Positions 22,665-35,469 of a stretch of 64,000 bases of DNA are shown in pieces. The notes under the pieces are model-generated. The model ran no database searches. It saw nothing but the letters and a program-made list of their open reading frames with translations, and was not told the DNA's origin. Within the stretch, counting starts at the first letter, position 1. Each line of letters begins with the position of its first letter. The stretch spans positions 434,001 through 498,000 of the forward strand of contig VWND01000075.1 of NCBI GenBank assembly GCA_009599575.1, written 5' to 3'. Position numbers and translations under genes: made by a program. Origin of the DNA: Blumeriella jaapii. Taxonomy: Eukaryota; Ascomycota; Leotiomycetes; Helotiales; Drepanopezizaceae.

Positions 22665-24821
22665 ATGTTGCGCCTGTACAAGTAAGACTTCCTCTTCCTT
22701 TCTACGGCACCTGTCTTCGTAATTTAACACGCGCACAGTGTCTCTCCGACGCTCTGTGATCGGCTCTATCCGCAGCGTCTCTCCTTTCTCTAAGCGCAGC
22801 AACGAGGAGCCAGAATTGCCTCGAGTACCAACTCCACGCCTGACACCCTCGACCGCATCCCTTGCGAGCACGCGCAGTCGATTTACTCCCGCGAGCCTCC
22901 TCCGCAGGTTTACCGCAAGCTCGACAGCCACAGCGAGCTCGACCCCCGACATCAGCTGCAAGAGCCCGACAATTGTGATATGCCGAGTGGAAGAGGCCCG
23001 CCCCGCGCCTGATTTTGACCGGGAGATAGACCTAGCTGGAGAGAAGGTGGGGTTGGAGAGTGATGTGGATAAGAACTTCACGCAGCTGCTATCCAGGAAG
23101 TGCAAGGCGACCGACGGACATACTCTATTCGCGCTACCTTCCTCCGTCAAACGAAGGATATACGCTCTCTGCTTCCCCGAGGAGACTCGGAAGATCACCT
23201 TGTCACCGTCTTTCGCCACAGAAGCCGTGTTTCCCGAGGACTACTTTGCCAACCCTTGGGATGTCCTGGATTCCGTGGCGGGTGGGCTCGAGGCCTCTTC
23301 TCAACTCCGTAACGAGTTGATGGCATATTTCTGGACCGCCTACCACTTCCATATCACGCTGAGCGAGTTCAGCGGACCAAAGCTATCCCCTCTATCCCAT
23401 ATCTGGCTGATGAGACATCTCGATGCGATTCAAAAGCTCACGATAGAAGTTGACTTCACACGGTTCGGATGTAGTCAATTGAAGGCTGCCAAGAAGTTTG
23501 GATACAATTTGAGCAAGACCACACTGTTGTTTGCCAGGATTGTACATGAGCTGGGAGCCCGACCTGCTGGCTCGAGCATTTCTCAAGTTCACCTCATGTG
23601 CCGTCGGTACGCTGGTGTTCGTCCATCTGACCACACGCGGATCAAGAAGACAGATGGTATTAACCCCGTGCAGCCATGTATGCTCGCTGCTAATCCAAAA
23701 TAGCATCATATTGTCCTGACGAGGCCCTGGAACTTTGCAGTAGTCTCATGGCCTTGCGCGGGATCATCGATCGGTGCCGCGTGTCGGGATTTCCGTTGGG
23801 ATTCTCACTTGAGCTTCTCGACACTCTTTTTCAGGTCGAAGAAGTACCCCCCGCTCATATCGTTCCTCGCGACGAGGCTTGGCCGCCTGTCCCACGGGCC
23901 ATGTTTCCCTTCTCAGAGCCATCTACTCCAACTCTCCCCCACTTTCTTCCAGCGATTGTGCCCCTGGTTCAAACATCCGCTGGTGCACGAACTCTTATCC
24001 AGGAAATTGAAGATGAGATGAACAAACAATGGTTGGCTCTAATGCCGGAGATCAAAGATTACGATGCGGGATATCCTATTCTGCAAGACCGTAGAGAAAT
24101 CAAGAGCGTCGAAGAACCAGTCCGAGAACATCAGACCCCGCTTCCCGAAATGACAGTTTCTGAGCACCGCAGCCCAGATGCCAGTACTCAGGGTACATCT
24201 TCCGCACGCTTTCAACACTGCAACACGACGGATACGCCCACTTCCACTCTCAATCCAATATTTTACGATTCCCTTCCGCCAATTAGGAGTCACCGTAACA
24301 ATAACATAGCAGCGGAAAATGTCTTGTCAATCTCCACTTCGCCGCCGTGCCCCATTTCAAATCTCGTCAAAAATCGGGATTTGATACATACACAAGTCCC
24401 CTCGACTCCTGTACCATCGCCAGTATCTGATTTTGATAATGCGTCAGCACGACTCATTTCGGACATCACGGTCCCAACTTCTCTGACATCTCATCTTGTT
24501 TCCTCACCTCTCCTAGATCAAAGGCAGACACTAGACGGCAGTACCCCCAGCTCCGTTAACACCCTTGATGGCCCCAACATGTTTTCAAGACCAGAGACAA
24601 ATTCGGACTCCAATTTCTGCACTTCGTCCCCGTACTCCGATATCTGTCTCGCGAATCCCTCGAGCTGTGGTCACACCCTCACCCAGAGCAAAGACTCCAA
24701 ACCGCATGAACGCATTGAACGAGCAGGATCCCGCTTTCATCAGAACATTGAGCGCTATGAGGGCCTTCGATGGACGTCTAAAACCACAGACCCATATTGC
24801 ATCACCTATCAAGGCCATTGA
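22665..24821 (+). CDS. fungal protein of unknown function, Ser/Pro-rich C-terminal half
   Basis: No catalytic signature recognised. Proposed exons are 22665-22681, 22776-23656 and 23704-24821, giving 2016 nt (671 aa). The start is inferred: the long frame has no ATG upstream of conserved-looking sequence, and an ATG at 22665 followed by a GTAAGA donor joins in frame at CCGCAG/C. The second intron (47 nt) contains a GCTAAT branch-like site and removes an in-frame stop. Residues about 120-330 form a compact domain beginning LPSSVKRRIYALCF, reminiscent of fungal F-box-like or DUF7730-type modules. After residue 360 the protein is low-complexity and Ser/Thr/Pro-rich. The C-terminus is uncertain: another frame (24565-24906) looks at least as protein-like, so an intron or frameshift near 24.6 kb is possible. 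Confidence 0.6.
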
Positions 24822-24906
24822 TGCATTGGGCATCTCGACCCCGGGGCCGTCGAAGAGGAAGTATTTGTCGTTTGTCAATCGCCTTCGAGGCTTGCCTGAC
24901 ACATGA

Positions 24907-26869
24907 TAATGGAGGTGTAGGGGGCGCATCGGCGATGTTCAGAATGTATTATATTTGTTATTTCGACACGTACCTTACTGTACAAACTTCGGCTATGCAA
25001 AAGGTACTGTGGATCCTAGATGGGGCCTGGAAGATGTCTGTCTAGACAAGTCAACCAAACTTTTGCATTTACAATTCCATCCTTTTCTCTCTCAATAATT
25101 GCGCTACTCCAATCCCTGACAATGTTGCTCCAATTCCTCAATTTTGCTTGACTGCCCCAAGGTCCTCCATTCCACTGCATTTGTCTTCTCCTCGATCGCC
25201 TTCTAAGCATGTCAACAGTTAATATCTTAGCGTTAGTCTCCATCCTGCTGATCGCCGGAAGCGTCTCGTCAGGGCTGTCTTCTCGGTTTCACTCCTGCCG
25301 GTAGCTATGGGCTATAGATTAGGGGATCGATATGACTTGCTGCGGTCGATATATTTCTCGGTCATACCTCTGTTGGCTTGCGGTTGGCGTACCGAGGATG
25401 GGACGTCGTCGTCTGCATTGTTACCGTTGACTGCACCTGCTACGTCCGCTATGTTGAGAAGTGTCCAATCAATGGTATTTGTTGCTGAGATTTGTGCGGG
25501 CTGGCGGAACAGGTCGGAATATTTAAGGTGCATTGAAAGGTGAGAGATCTTGGCGAGGCAGGCGCGCTAGCGCTTCCCAGAGTGGTATTCACCTGGAGCG
25601 AAGTTGAACCATAGGTCGCTCGCTGCCTCAACACTCATTCACTGATGCTTGTTGACTACTCGTCATGTCGAGTCTATACCGGAGCTGCAGGCCCGGGGCT
25701 AGTGCTGTTGGTCCTATTTTATATGATAATATCATAATGCGACAAGAAAGTTTTGGTGTGAACTTGATCTTTGTGATAAACGGAATTGCAGTTGGTATCG
25801 AGGTCTTTTTGGGATCTGGGAGGTGGATATAAAAGACAAGCAATGGGATGAATTTAATAGGTCCTAGTTCATGCTAAAATGCATGGTATTCTACCCACGG
25901 TAAGAGCAAATATGCTTTTGAGATCTCGATAGTGCTGATGAGGAATAAATCTAGCATGAGGTGAATAATTACTGAGAGCTTCGCTTGTTCATTTATGCTT
26001 ACTTAAAAGAGCAGGTGAACAGCAAGGACCGACCCTGACTCGTTCTACGAATTTCAAAGGCTGTATCATAGCACAAGGACAAGTTTAAGAATTTAAATAC
26101 CAGTATGAAAAAGAATTGACATCAGGAAAACAAGCAGATAATACTTTGGATCAACTGTAAGAATATACCGTTGTAGAGGTTCTACGTTATAAAACCCTTC
26201 CGAATAGACTGCGACACAAGAACGCGGCTTCTATTGCACAACAGCTCCTTCAGAAGAGAGTGTGATTTTCCCGTAAATCAAAAATCTTGATACTACTGCA
26301 TAAGAAATAGTTCACTTTGCGGCATTCATAGAGGAAATTCTTCTTTCGTTCATTCAATTACCTGTAACTATTTTCAAATCTTCGAGACTAGGTATCTGTT
26401 TAGTTGCATGGTAACGCCTGTATCAAAGTGAGTGTGTGAATAAGTGACTGGCTGCTGGACTACCTAGGGAGAAGCCGCTAATTTGTAATTCTGGGGAGAC
26501 CTTGACACATGCAAGGTGTTAATCGCCTGACTGCGTTCAATATGTTTCCCATTTTCAAATTTGTGTGGCCCTGCCAGGCTTTCTGAAAGATATATAAATT
26601 CACCCTACAGATCAAGAACAATAGGTGTGCAGCTTACCTAATTTAGCGAGTCGGCGCTAGCTTTCTGACTAGCGTGTCTCTGTGTGTCGGAGTAGTACTT
26701 AAAAGATTCTTGCACTCCTGTTCAAAGATATTCAACCTCAACAACAACCACCTTGACTTCCAAACTCTTTCCAAACACTCACATACACAACCTACAAAGC
26801 AAGAGCCTTGCAATACCTTTGCTCAGCCAAGATTATCTTCACCAACAAACATACACCCTTCAAGCAACG
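24907..26869. other. AT-rich intergenic region
   Basis: About 2 kb with no supported gene. Short ORFs overlap on both strands without signatures. Confidence 0.4.
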
Positions 26870-27441
26870 ATGCCTTGCTACGGCGCTAACAAGTGCTACA
26901 CCTGCCGCCAGAGAGCACAAAAGGCCGCTGAGCAGGAGCGTGGTAAGTCGTCTCTTTCAAACCTGGTAGGTACGGCTTCTAACTTCACCAGCTGAGCGTG
27001 ACGCCTACGAGCGCGACTGGGAGCGCCGTCATGCGCTAAACTCCCAAAGACTTGCCGGTATTTCTCATAATCCTATCATGTCAGCCATCACTGACAAGAA
27101 CAATGTTAGCCTTAGATGCCGAGTACGAAGTACAAATGGCCGATTTTTGGCGTGCTCGGGCCATTGAGCATGAGCGAGTTCGTGCAGAGGAGCTCAAGGA
27201 ATACACCGAGCACGGCATTCCCAGATGGTATCTGCCTCGACACTTGGAGCTCATTCGATTGGGCTTTATACCAGATCCAAAGGTTGTCCGAAAGAATACA
27301 GCTGAGGCCGCAGCTCTGGCCAAGAAGAAAGCTGCTGCCGACAAGCAAGACGAGAAGCGCCAGCCGGCTAAGGAATCTTGGGACTTTCCTTCCTGGGACA
27401 CTCTTTACTGGGAGGATCCGGTGTATTACTCATGGACGTGA
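26870..27441 (+). CDS. small Arg/Glu-rich protein of unknown function
   Basis: Three exons: 26870-26942, 26992-27057 and about 27110-27441, giving 156 aa. An acceptor at 27115 would give 154 aa. Both introns (49 and 52 nt) have GT-AG ends with matching phases. The N-terminus MPCYGANKCYTCRQRAQKAA has three cysteines in a C-x5-C-x2-C pattern, perhaps a small metal site. A highly charged helical region follows (AERDAYERDWERRHAL, RARAIEHERVRAEEL), then a Lys/Ala stretch and a Trp/Tyr-rich end (WDFPSWDTLYWEDP). No family recognised. The ATG is preceded by CAACG, and the leader is A/C-rich as in expressed fungal mRNAs. Confidence 0.65.
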
Positions 27442-28235
27442 GCGGAAATTGGGTTGCGCTGCTCGGTTCGGCTTTGGTTTCCACATTCCACGGAGATCTT
27501 TTCATTTGAGTGCTGGCTGGCGAGTCACAGATACTTGGAACTAGCAGAAATGATAATCTGATTTGATGCGCTGGAGAAACCTTACTTGAAATCATGACAC
27601 TTCTCAGGATACGAAAACATTGAAAGTGTTGCTATTGTGACTTACCAAGACATGAATTTGCTCGTTGGCTCTTCACGGTCTTTCTACAAATTCCTTTCCA
27701 TCTATTCTCTTGATGCTCGGAGACGCTTGGAAGGTCGGGGCACAGGTTTAGTGCTATATATTTGTTTTGATTATATGATAACCCACCTAGCCAGTTCATT
27801 TTGCTGCTCTATTCTCGCCCTTTTGAAAGTCAAAGGCAACTCTAGATAAATCGCTATGCCCCCTTGCCCCAAGTTATATGATATAAAGGTCTATCATAAG
27901 TTCTGCAAAATGACTTCTGACCCCAAGGATATTCAACGTCATAGCATGCAAATAAGACAGGTGAATGTGAAAATTAATTAGAGCGCGATATTCACTGGAC
28001 CGGGTCTAGTAAAAATTCACCGGGGATCTGGCTAGACAAAGAAGTCCCGGGGTTGAAACAGACCTTGATTGTTCTTTTGAAAGACGAACAGATGAGAATA
28101 ATTACTCTATGACTGTTCTTCGGGTCTCCATGGGCTAGTAGCGTCTTCGTGAAAACCTACCCTCTTCTATAAAGTGATCTTCGACACACACAACATCTAT
28201 TCCTACCACGGATTACCTTACATTTCTCTTACACA
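27442..28235. other. intergenic region
   Basis: No gene seen. TATAAA at about 28168-28173, 68 bases before the next ATG, is a plausible TATA box. Confidence 0.4.
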
Positions 28236-29474
28236 ATGTCTTATCCTAAAGATAGTTACGATGAAGAAACGCGTGAGTTTCTATCCGTCGTCTGCTTGCA
28301 ACATTCCTCCAGAAACTACAAGCGCGAACGTTTTACACGCAGAACTGACATCCCCTAGCACCTTTGATTAACTACAGCGACAATTCGCAAACTCATCAGC
28401 TGCAGCCATCTACTCCTATTGTTGATGAGAATCCAACACGCTACATCTGGTCTGAGGTAGAACTGGCCATATTCAGCAAGCTCCGTCGCGGTCTCCACCC
28501 CGAACACATCGAGCTCCACATCAGCCAAGGTTTCGAGCAAGCAGATGCGCAAAACAATCAGCCAAGAATCGAATTTTACTCTCTATCGAAACAGATATGG
28601 TACCGCTTGGAAGCCGGAGCCCTGTTCAAGCACATGCCGCCCTTCGCACACTATAAGGAGGTGTCTGCTGATCCGGTCAAGAAGGCGGCGTTCGAGATTA
28701 TGATGTACAACCGCTTTGGAGACGAGGAGATGTTAAGGAGGATCTACATGGATACTTATATTAGGAATGAACTCGGTAAGTTGCGGAAAGATCGCAGAGC
28801 ATCAGGTTTGACTAATGCATGACCAGCGGATGCAAAACCTCTGGACGAGCGGGAGATTAAGCAGCTACGGTATTCCCAAGAAGTTGTCAATAAGGAGACG
28901 GAGAGAAACTACAGGGGTAATTTCTCAACAAAGGTTAGTTGATTGTGACGCTAATTGTCGTGTAGAAAACTTGATGATTTTCAGAAAGCACAAGAATCTC
29001 GATCATGGAAGGAAAAAGGGACAGCCCTCAACGACCTTCGTCCAAGGCTTTGAGATCGATCCGTTCGGTCCACGGCAGCAGTCATTCTCGTGGGAAGGGC
29101 CGGGCTCTCTGCCAGGCTGTTACAGCAAGCCGCCGGTGTGTCCGAGACTAAGTCTGCCTCCAGTAGTAGCAGCACCAATGACACCATTGATCGAGGCTAC
29201 AGATAAGCTCAGCGAACTGAGAATGGGCCCCGAAGACCAAAGATGTTCGGAGGATGCCATGGATACCTCAAATTTAAACGGTGGTGGTTTTGGTGCGTTG
29301 CAGCCCCCAATTACCTGTACTTGGGCAGATCTGCCAGTTACCCCCAAGAACAAGAAAACCTGGCCAGAATTTGGAGAGGAGATACCATGCCAGGCTTTCA
29401 AGAGCCGGCCAATTCTGCATTTTGGATCTCCGGGAAAGATCAAGCGCCCACGTCCTGCATCGAATTCGCCTTGA
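28236..29474 (+). CDS. fungal protein of unknown function
   Basis: Four exons: 28236-28272, 28359-28775, 28827-28916 and 28966-29474. They total 1053 nt (350 aa) with consistent phases; the introns are 86, 51 and 49 nt. The N-terminal half is helical and charged (WSEVELAIFSKLRRG, KQIWYRLEAGALFKH, RFGDEEMLRRIYMDTY). The C-terminal half is proline-rich and disordered. For exon 4 another acceptor at 28984 would enter a different frame with an earlier stop; the longer frame is preferred because it stays open to 29474. No domain recognised. It lies 0.8 kb downstream of another small charged unknown on the same strand, with no clear sequence similarity between them. Confidence 0.6.
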
Positions 29475-29934
29475 TAAAAATGCTCAGGGACAAAAGCCAA
29501 GTCTTGATGAATGCATCAGTCCTGAAGATTATCACTCACAGCAATATCAGGCTATGAAGAAACACCATGATTTAGACACATGAGACCTAACACAATATTC
29601 AATTTCTCCATTAATTCAAACCACGTTGGAATACACAAGTCTTTTCTTCCGCTGATGCCGGTAACAAACATGCTACCCATGTGACCAACATATTCTGAGA
29701 TGAGTAGATTGGCGTGCGGCCTGTGCCATCGCTTAATTGTAAACATTACCTACCCTATCTTGTAAAAGAAGAAAAAACGGCCGATGACGGGCGTTTTTCA
29801 ACTAAACAGAAGCTTCCAAAGCAAATGCCGACGGAATCTTGATAGTGAGTAAAGTTGCAAAAGATTTTATGATTTTGATTTCGTCGCAGAACTTCAACGG
29901 GCGTTGTTTGAGTTGATTTAAAAATAAATAAATG
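29475..29934. other. intergenic region
   Basis: No gene seen. Confidence 0.4.
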
Positions 29935-30009
29935 AGTAATAGTGGGCTGCCTTCCCACATTTATTCTGCGGGCACTCGAATAAATGTGGGAAGGCAGCCC
30001 ACTATTACT
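29935..30009. repeat. perfect 32-bp inverted repeat with 11-nt loop
   Basis: The left arm 29935-29966 and right arm 29978-30009 are exact reverse complements, separated by TGCGGGCACTC. The arms contain GGGCTGCCTTCCCACATT and its complement. The flanks do not extend the pairing. Either strand would form a very stable hairpin. Confidence 0.95.
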
Positions 30010-31030
30010 GTAAAAGTAGGTAGGAAAACCAGACTGATACGACCACATGTCGGTGGGTAAGATAGTCTAGGGAATACCCTAGAAGAGACTGAAGAAAGGA
30101 AAAGAAGAACGAGTGAAGGTGTGAATTGGAGTGCGTGCCTATCATACTATCTAAGGGGGGTGCCTTGCTCTTATACCTGTTGAAGGTAGTCAGTGGCAGG
30201 GGGTCTCAGAGGGGTCCATGCCTCGACCATAGCTAAAACTACCAAATCCCATGAATACAAAGTACCACCGTTTTACAGTACGAACCAAAATGAAATTATC
30301 CTCGATAGAATTGTTATGCTGCTGCCAGGCCAGTGGTTTTAGCTAGTTTTCGGCTGCAGCTTTCTGTATCTGACCACCTTCGAAGTATTAAAGTAAGCCT
30401 ACATTTTTACATTTCATAGCAAAGCATCTAAACTCTTCTCCTTCTCTAAGACTACCTATCATCTTGTATTTAGTTGTTTGGATTTTTTTATGCGTATTCT
30501 AGACATCTTCTTCCACCGACATATGGCCGTACATATAAATAGTGAATTTGTACTTGCTTTTACAGTAGGGCTAAGTATCTGGCATGGCGCTCTTCGTTGA
30601 TTTTTGTGTTAGGCAGTCTTTTTGTTTTGAGCTGGTAGATTTTATCGGCATCAACTGATATCCTCTTCGCGCCGGCTGCTATAGCATCCAGCTACGTCTT
30701 GTCAGCAAGGCGCCATGAATCACAAGTGCATAGGTGGTAAGTATAGCACCTGGGATTTGAAAACACCCGGGTCAATCTTGTAAACTCGGTAATGTGAGTC
30801 CTGGGCATCAAAGTCCGACTTCCAATCCTTGGAATCATATGTTATTTGTTATCTACAGCTTCTAAAATGATACGCTCTGCCCCTCTCACGGCAAGGGCCT
30901 TTGCCAGCTAGTGTTCTGGTGGCTTTTGATTGGCTTTTGATTATCATGTCAGTGCAATTCCCCTAGATAGATCCTGACTTCATTGTAACAAGCACTTCTC
31001 ATCCAGCGAGCCGCAAATATGTGGCGACGC
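30010..31030. other. intergenic region
   Basis: No gene seen in 1 kb of AT-rich sequence 3' of the Stealth-type gene. Confidence 0.4.
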
Positions 31031-33532
31031 TCACTGCTCGAACTGGCTCGGCTCAGGCAGCATCTCTCCAAGCAACCGCATCATGACGCTCCTCACGTTC
31101 GCAACTGCGCCCTCCTCGTCGGTGCTCACATCGTCATTGAGGCACAGCTGCCCGACCTTCGTCTTCCTCTGAATCATCCTCTTCAATAGCACATTTTCGG
31201 CTTGCTCAGCATCTGTAATCATTACGAACAAGGCGTCCGGGTTTATAATCACATATTGGTATCTCTTCAGCGCCTTGACGACAATCGCGCGATCAGCAGC
31301 TCGCGTCTTGGGATCAGGCAGTAGAGGCGAAAGACCTTTCTCCACCCGGTTGAGTAACAATTTGAGCAGACAGTCTCCACAGTTTGGATGCTGGCGCGCA
31401 ACGCGATCAAAGATTGACGCGGTGCTGAAAACAGGATTTTTGTGCTTCTCATCCGAATAAGGAGACGAGAATCCGGGCGCCAAACATTCGTTAACGTTGA
31501 AGACAAAGCACTCGATATCTTTGATAGCTGCTGGGCCATCCAGGGACGTCCATTGTACATCGACGTTGACCTTGGGAGCTTCAAGACCGGCTTCTTCGAG
31601 ATACTCCGACATGTGATAGTACATGCGTTTTCGAAAATGGTCCTCACCTTCCTTCGTCATTCCATCTTCGAGATCTTCCATGATGATTTGGCGCTCTGCC
31701 CAGTCAAGGTTCCCATCAGAATCTACATCGCTGCGGAGCATGATGTAACTCCAGAGCAAGGCTTCACGGTGACGCTCGATGGTGTAGTGGAAAGCGACAT
31801 ACCACGAGTACAGCTGGAAACCCGTCTCCCCCCGGAATCTCTGGCACGCGCTCTGCAGAGCTGGGCGGGGGAAGGACTTCAATGCCTCTCGCGTGACCGC
31901 TCGAGAGATGGAATGTCCAAAATGCATCTGGCCTTTGCGTTTCCGCTCACCGAAGCGACGGTTCAAGAGCCAGGAGGTGTAGATGAGGAACGGTTTTTCC
32001 CCGAATCGTCTAGCGTCGAAGTCCGTGGGAGGGTTCATGGTGTTGTAAGAGTTGGACTTGAAGCCCATTGTGGCGCCAAAGAGCGGAGAGTAGATATCAG
32101 ATGCCGCGTGTTGCTTTCCAAGTAGCATGTCATCAGATAATGCGAAGATCTAATTTGTTAGCGACGTTTGTCAGAGGGGTTATTTGACTCACTTTGTCAG
32201 TATCAGATTTGGTGTTGAAAATTTGGTTTTCAATCGTCAAAGAATTGAAGGTTGGGAGACAGCCTTTCTCTGTCTCGCCGAAAAACTCCTCCTGAGAAAG
32301 TACCTGGAAAATGTTGCGCGTGGCCTCATCATCCTTCAGCCACAACGGCGTCTGTTTCCCTACTATCTCGGCAGGATTTTCAACTGTAGCAGTCTTTGCC
32401 TGTAGAGGGTTCGCGACAGAATTGACGAGAAGCTGGATCTTGTTCCGAAATGTCGATGCGTACAGCTCGACGCTCCGAATCGAGTATCTTAGCTCATCCC
32501 AGTCGCGGTAACGGTTTACCCGATGTGACTGGAGCCATTCTCCCTCTTCATCGTTGAGACTCGAATTGACCTCGTAAGGGTAAATGGTATCTTGAAACTT
32601 GGAGTCTGACCCATTTACCCCTTCGAAATGAGTTAGCGTGACCACTTTTCATATTGTGAGCGCTTACAAGTGTACACAAAGTCAATCTTTGTCTCCTTGA
32701 TGGTGCCTCGTTTTGCAGTATCCAGTTCTGCATCGGAGAACCACAGGTCTTCCCAGCCCTCCAAGTCCACGTCGCTGACCGCGTCCTCAAACGGAGTATG
32801 GATGATATCTGGCAGTCCTTCGGCCTTCTCTTCCAACGCTGCATACTGGGAATACGTGGGAAACCGACGTTGACTATTCGAATCCTCGGGCAAGGGTGGT
32901 TCGTCCTCGGGATTTGTGTTTGCCTTGACAGCAGGCGATAGATGCTGGTCTATCAGTTTCTGCGACGCTTCCCGCACTAGTTCTGGTGGCGACTGATTGA
33001 ACTTTCGCTGCGATCGCTCGGATCCGGATCCGGACTCTGGCAGCTCATCGTCTTCGGGCTCTTCATTCTGAATTTCCTTCTTGGTGTTTAGACCAAGCTG
33101 TACCTTCTCTGCATTTGAATCCGGCGGCGGCGGCTGTTCCTCTACATGGTCTTTGTCGGGAGCGAGTTCAACTGGTGGGTGTCGGTCTTCAGTCGTGTCA
33201 ATCCGAGCTTCCAAATTTTGATCGTGGGTCGTGTCGATCTGAACAGCTTTCGGCCCCAAGTCCAGCCCGCCATCATCGTCTCCTCTCACGACCATGTGAG
33301 GATGTACCAGAGGTCTTTCTCGCTCTTCCTTCGGATAAGTCTGAGCAACATGCCCATCTAAGAATCTTGAGTTTACCTTCCCAACATCCGTAACGGCTCG
33401 TTGCCTATGCCAGACCAGCAGACATAGCGCGAGAAAGAACATAACGCGGTACCGCGTGAAAGGACTCCTTCTGGATACGGGAATCGACGCTCGTCGCCAT
33501 TTCGGCAGACTGTGTAAATTTTGACGATACAT
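31031..33532 (-). CDS. Stealth-family sugar-phosphate transferase (Xpt1/GNPTAB-like)
   Basis: Type II Golgi membrane enzyme predicted to transfer a sugar-1-phosphate from a nucleotide sugar to a glycan. Relatives are fungal xylosylphosphotransferase Xpt1, animal GlcNAc-1-phosphotransferase and bacterial capsule enzymes. Exons 33532-32668, 32620-32193 and 32149-31031 give 803 aa; the introns are 47 and 43 nt and phases match. A short cytoplasmic tail and a membrane segment (VMFFLALCLLVW, about 30-42) precede a disordered acidic stem to about 270. The Stealth regions follow: CR1 IDFVYTWVNGSD, formed exactly across intron 1 with the Trp split; CR2 RDWDELRYSIRSVE; CR3 TFNSLTIE then FALSDDM across intron 2; then a canonical EF-hand loop DVDSDGNLDWAE (about 571-582). 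The acceptor and sugar are not determinable. It opens a stretch of surface-glycan genes. Confidence 0.88.
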
Positions 33533-35469
33533 TGCGCGCGCCCGCCATCAACACATTTTACAGACACTGGAAACAGACGACTAGCTAATGGACAAAGGCA
33601 ACGATATTAGAATTTCAAATCTCCAGGACTCTGGACTCGGAGAGTCAATGAGCAGCTTGAAATCGATGACTCATGAATTGCGAGTGTTCAGTAGGAGGAT
33701 TTCTATGGGAAACAGCCTTGATCCGAGAAGGAAATCCGTCGCGCGACCTCGATCCAAAAAGGAAAGCTGTCGCATGACTCCTTTTTTGCTCCGTACCAAC
33801 GACATTGACCGTCACCAGCCGAAAGCAACTGTGATTGACGGAGGGGTAGATCGCAAATATCAGATCTTACTCATTGGCTCCAATCATTGCCTCTTGTTGC
33901 TTGCTTTTTCAGATCTGTCTCAGAGACCAAAAGCAGCGGTCCTCGCTAAGCTCAGGGGGGTGGGTTGGGAAATATGCGGCGATAGACGTTAGCGTCGTCA
34001 CCACTCAAATCCCTCTTCCAATCTGGCTCGTCTTTTTGCTGGAACATTTGTTTTTACACAGCTCAATCTCAGATACAGCCGCAACGCCTCCGTCAGTGAG
34101 CCAGAGGCTTAGAGTTCCCCAGTAAGCTTACCCACTAGTGTGGAGTCTCTGCCAGACGGATTGCTTCGTGCGTTGGCTTCAGGGGCAGCCCATCTTTCCA
34201 CAGGCTCTGCCTTATCCCAGGTCGGCCGGATATTTTTTGGCTTCCCGTTGTTCTCATCTCAGCTCCCATCTTCTTGATGTTGCCTCCCGGTGTATGTACT
34301 TATCCGCACATTACATTTTTATACCGCAAGTATGTACGCACAGATATTGCATCCACTTTCAGCCTGATGTTTTCAAGGAACGGTCAAGCTCTACAATAGC
34401 GCTCACTTTTTGAAGAAGATTTGGTTCAAGATTTCTGGCGTGATGAGCTGGTGAATAGTTGAATAATTCATGTTCCTCCAATTTTCAGTTGTTGGGTGTG
34501 CAGATCAAAACGTGCATCAGGAGATTGCCTGTTGCCTTGGCGCTACTCTCAGACTTCTCTGCTCACAAGAAGAAGGTAAAGATTCTGTTTTTTGCTAAGG
34601 GACATCAATCAAAGATTTCAATGAAGTTTCAGCGCTCCTAAATTCACAGCTGTGCATAACGTCATCTCAACATCGAAGCTGTGGACACGGGTGTGTTGTT
34701 GACCACAATTTTGTCACAGAGCGTGGGGGATTTTCAAGACGACCATCAAGTACCGAAACTGAAAAGAAGCCCGCAATATCATGTTTGTTCGAAGGAGCTC
34801 TTTCCGGTCAGCTTCCGGTTCTATTGTTTGCAATTAACTTAGGGCTGATCTAAGATTATGCCAGCCAAGAGACACAGAGAGGCGCTCTCCGATCGCCGCA
34901 TTTTTGACATGATCTCCCCATAATACTTTCAAAATTTAGCCCTCCCGGTACTACGAAGATAGCCCTCCTCTTACGTATTGGGTTCAGCTTTACCTGGATG
35001 CCGTGTCTTCTAGCTAGACCTGCTTAGCAGCAGCACCTGAATCCGTAGTCGTGAGGCTAGGAATTCTGTCCCGTGCTAGCATACCCGTCAACCACCTTGG
35101 ACTGGAACACAGAGATACGGAGATCCCATGTAGTTGATTATGCGTGATGCTGACTCTAGTTTAGAGCAATATGCAGAAGTGAGAACAGTGTTCCGAGTCT
35201 CACGAGTTGAACAGGCAGACAAGATTTGCCTGAAGCCAGCCACTCACCAAAAGGTCTCACTGCAATTTAATCGTATCATCTTCAGCACATATATTGCTCT
35301 GTGGACCTCGTCCCATTTGCCTTCAAATCCTTCGCGTCAGCACTTGCTCTTTTGTTCGCCACGCTCATTCTCTCCAAGTCACTTCTTCACACTTGTCATC
35401 TTGACATCCCACGTTCGTTTTTGGTACATTTACGCTTATATAATTTGAAGCCACTCCGACTGCTGCCAC
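33533..35469. other. divergent intergenic region
   Basis: About 1.9 kb between the Stealth-type gene and the WSC gene. A 134-codon open frame at 33588-33992 lacks any signature and contains a short tandem duplication (about 33720-33780). A TATATAA-like site lies at about 35436, 30-35 bases before the WSC gene ATG. Confidence 0.4.

Noticed and set aside
33588..33992. 134-codon ORF divergent from the Stealth gene
   Set aside because: Contains an internal DNA-level duplication, lacks any recognisable feature, and probably lies in promoter DNA.
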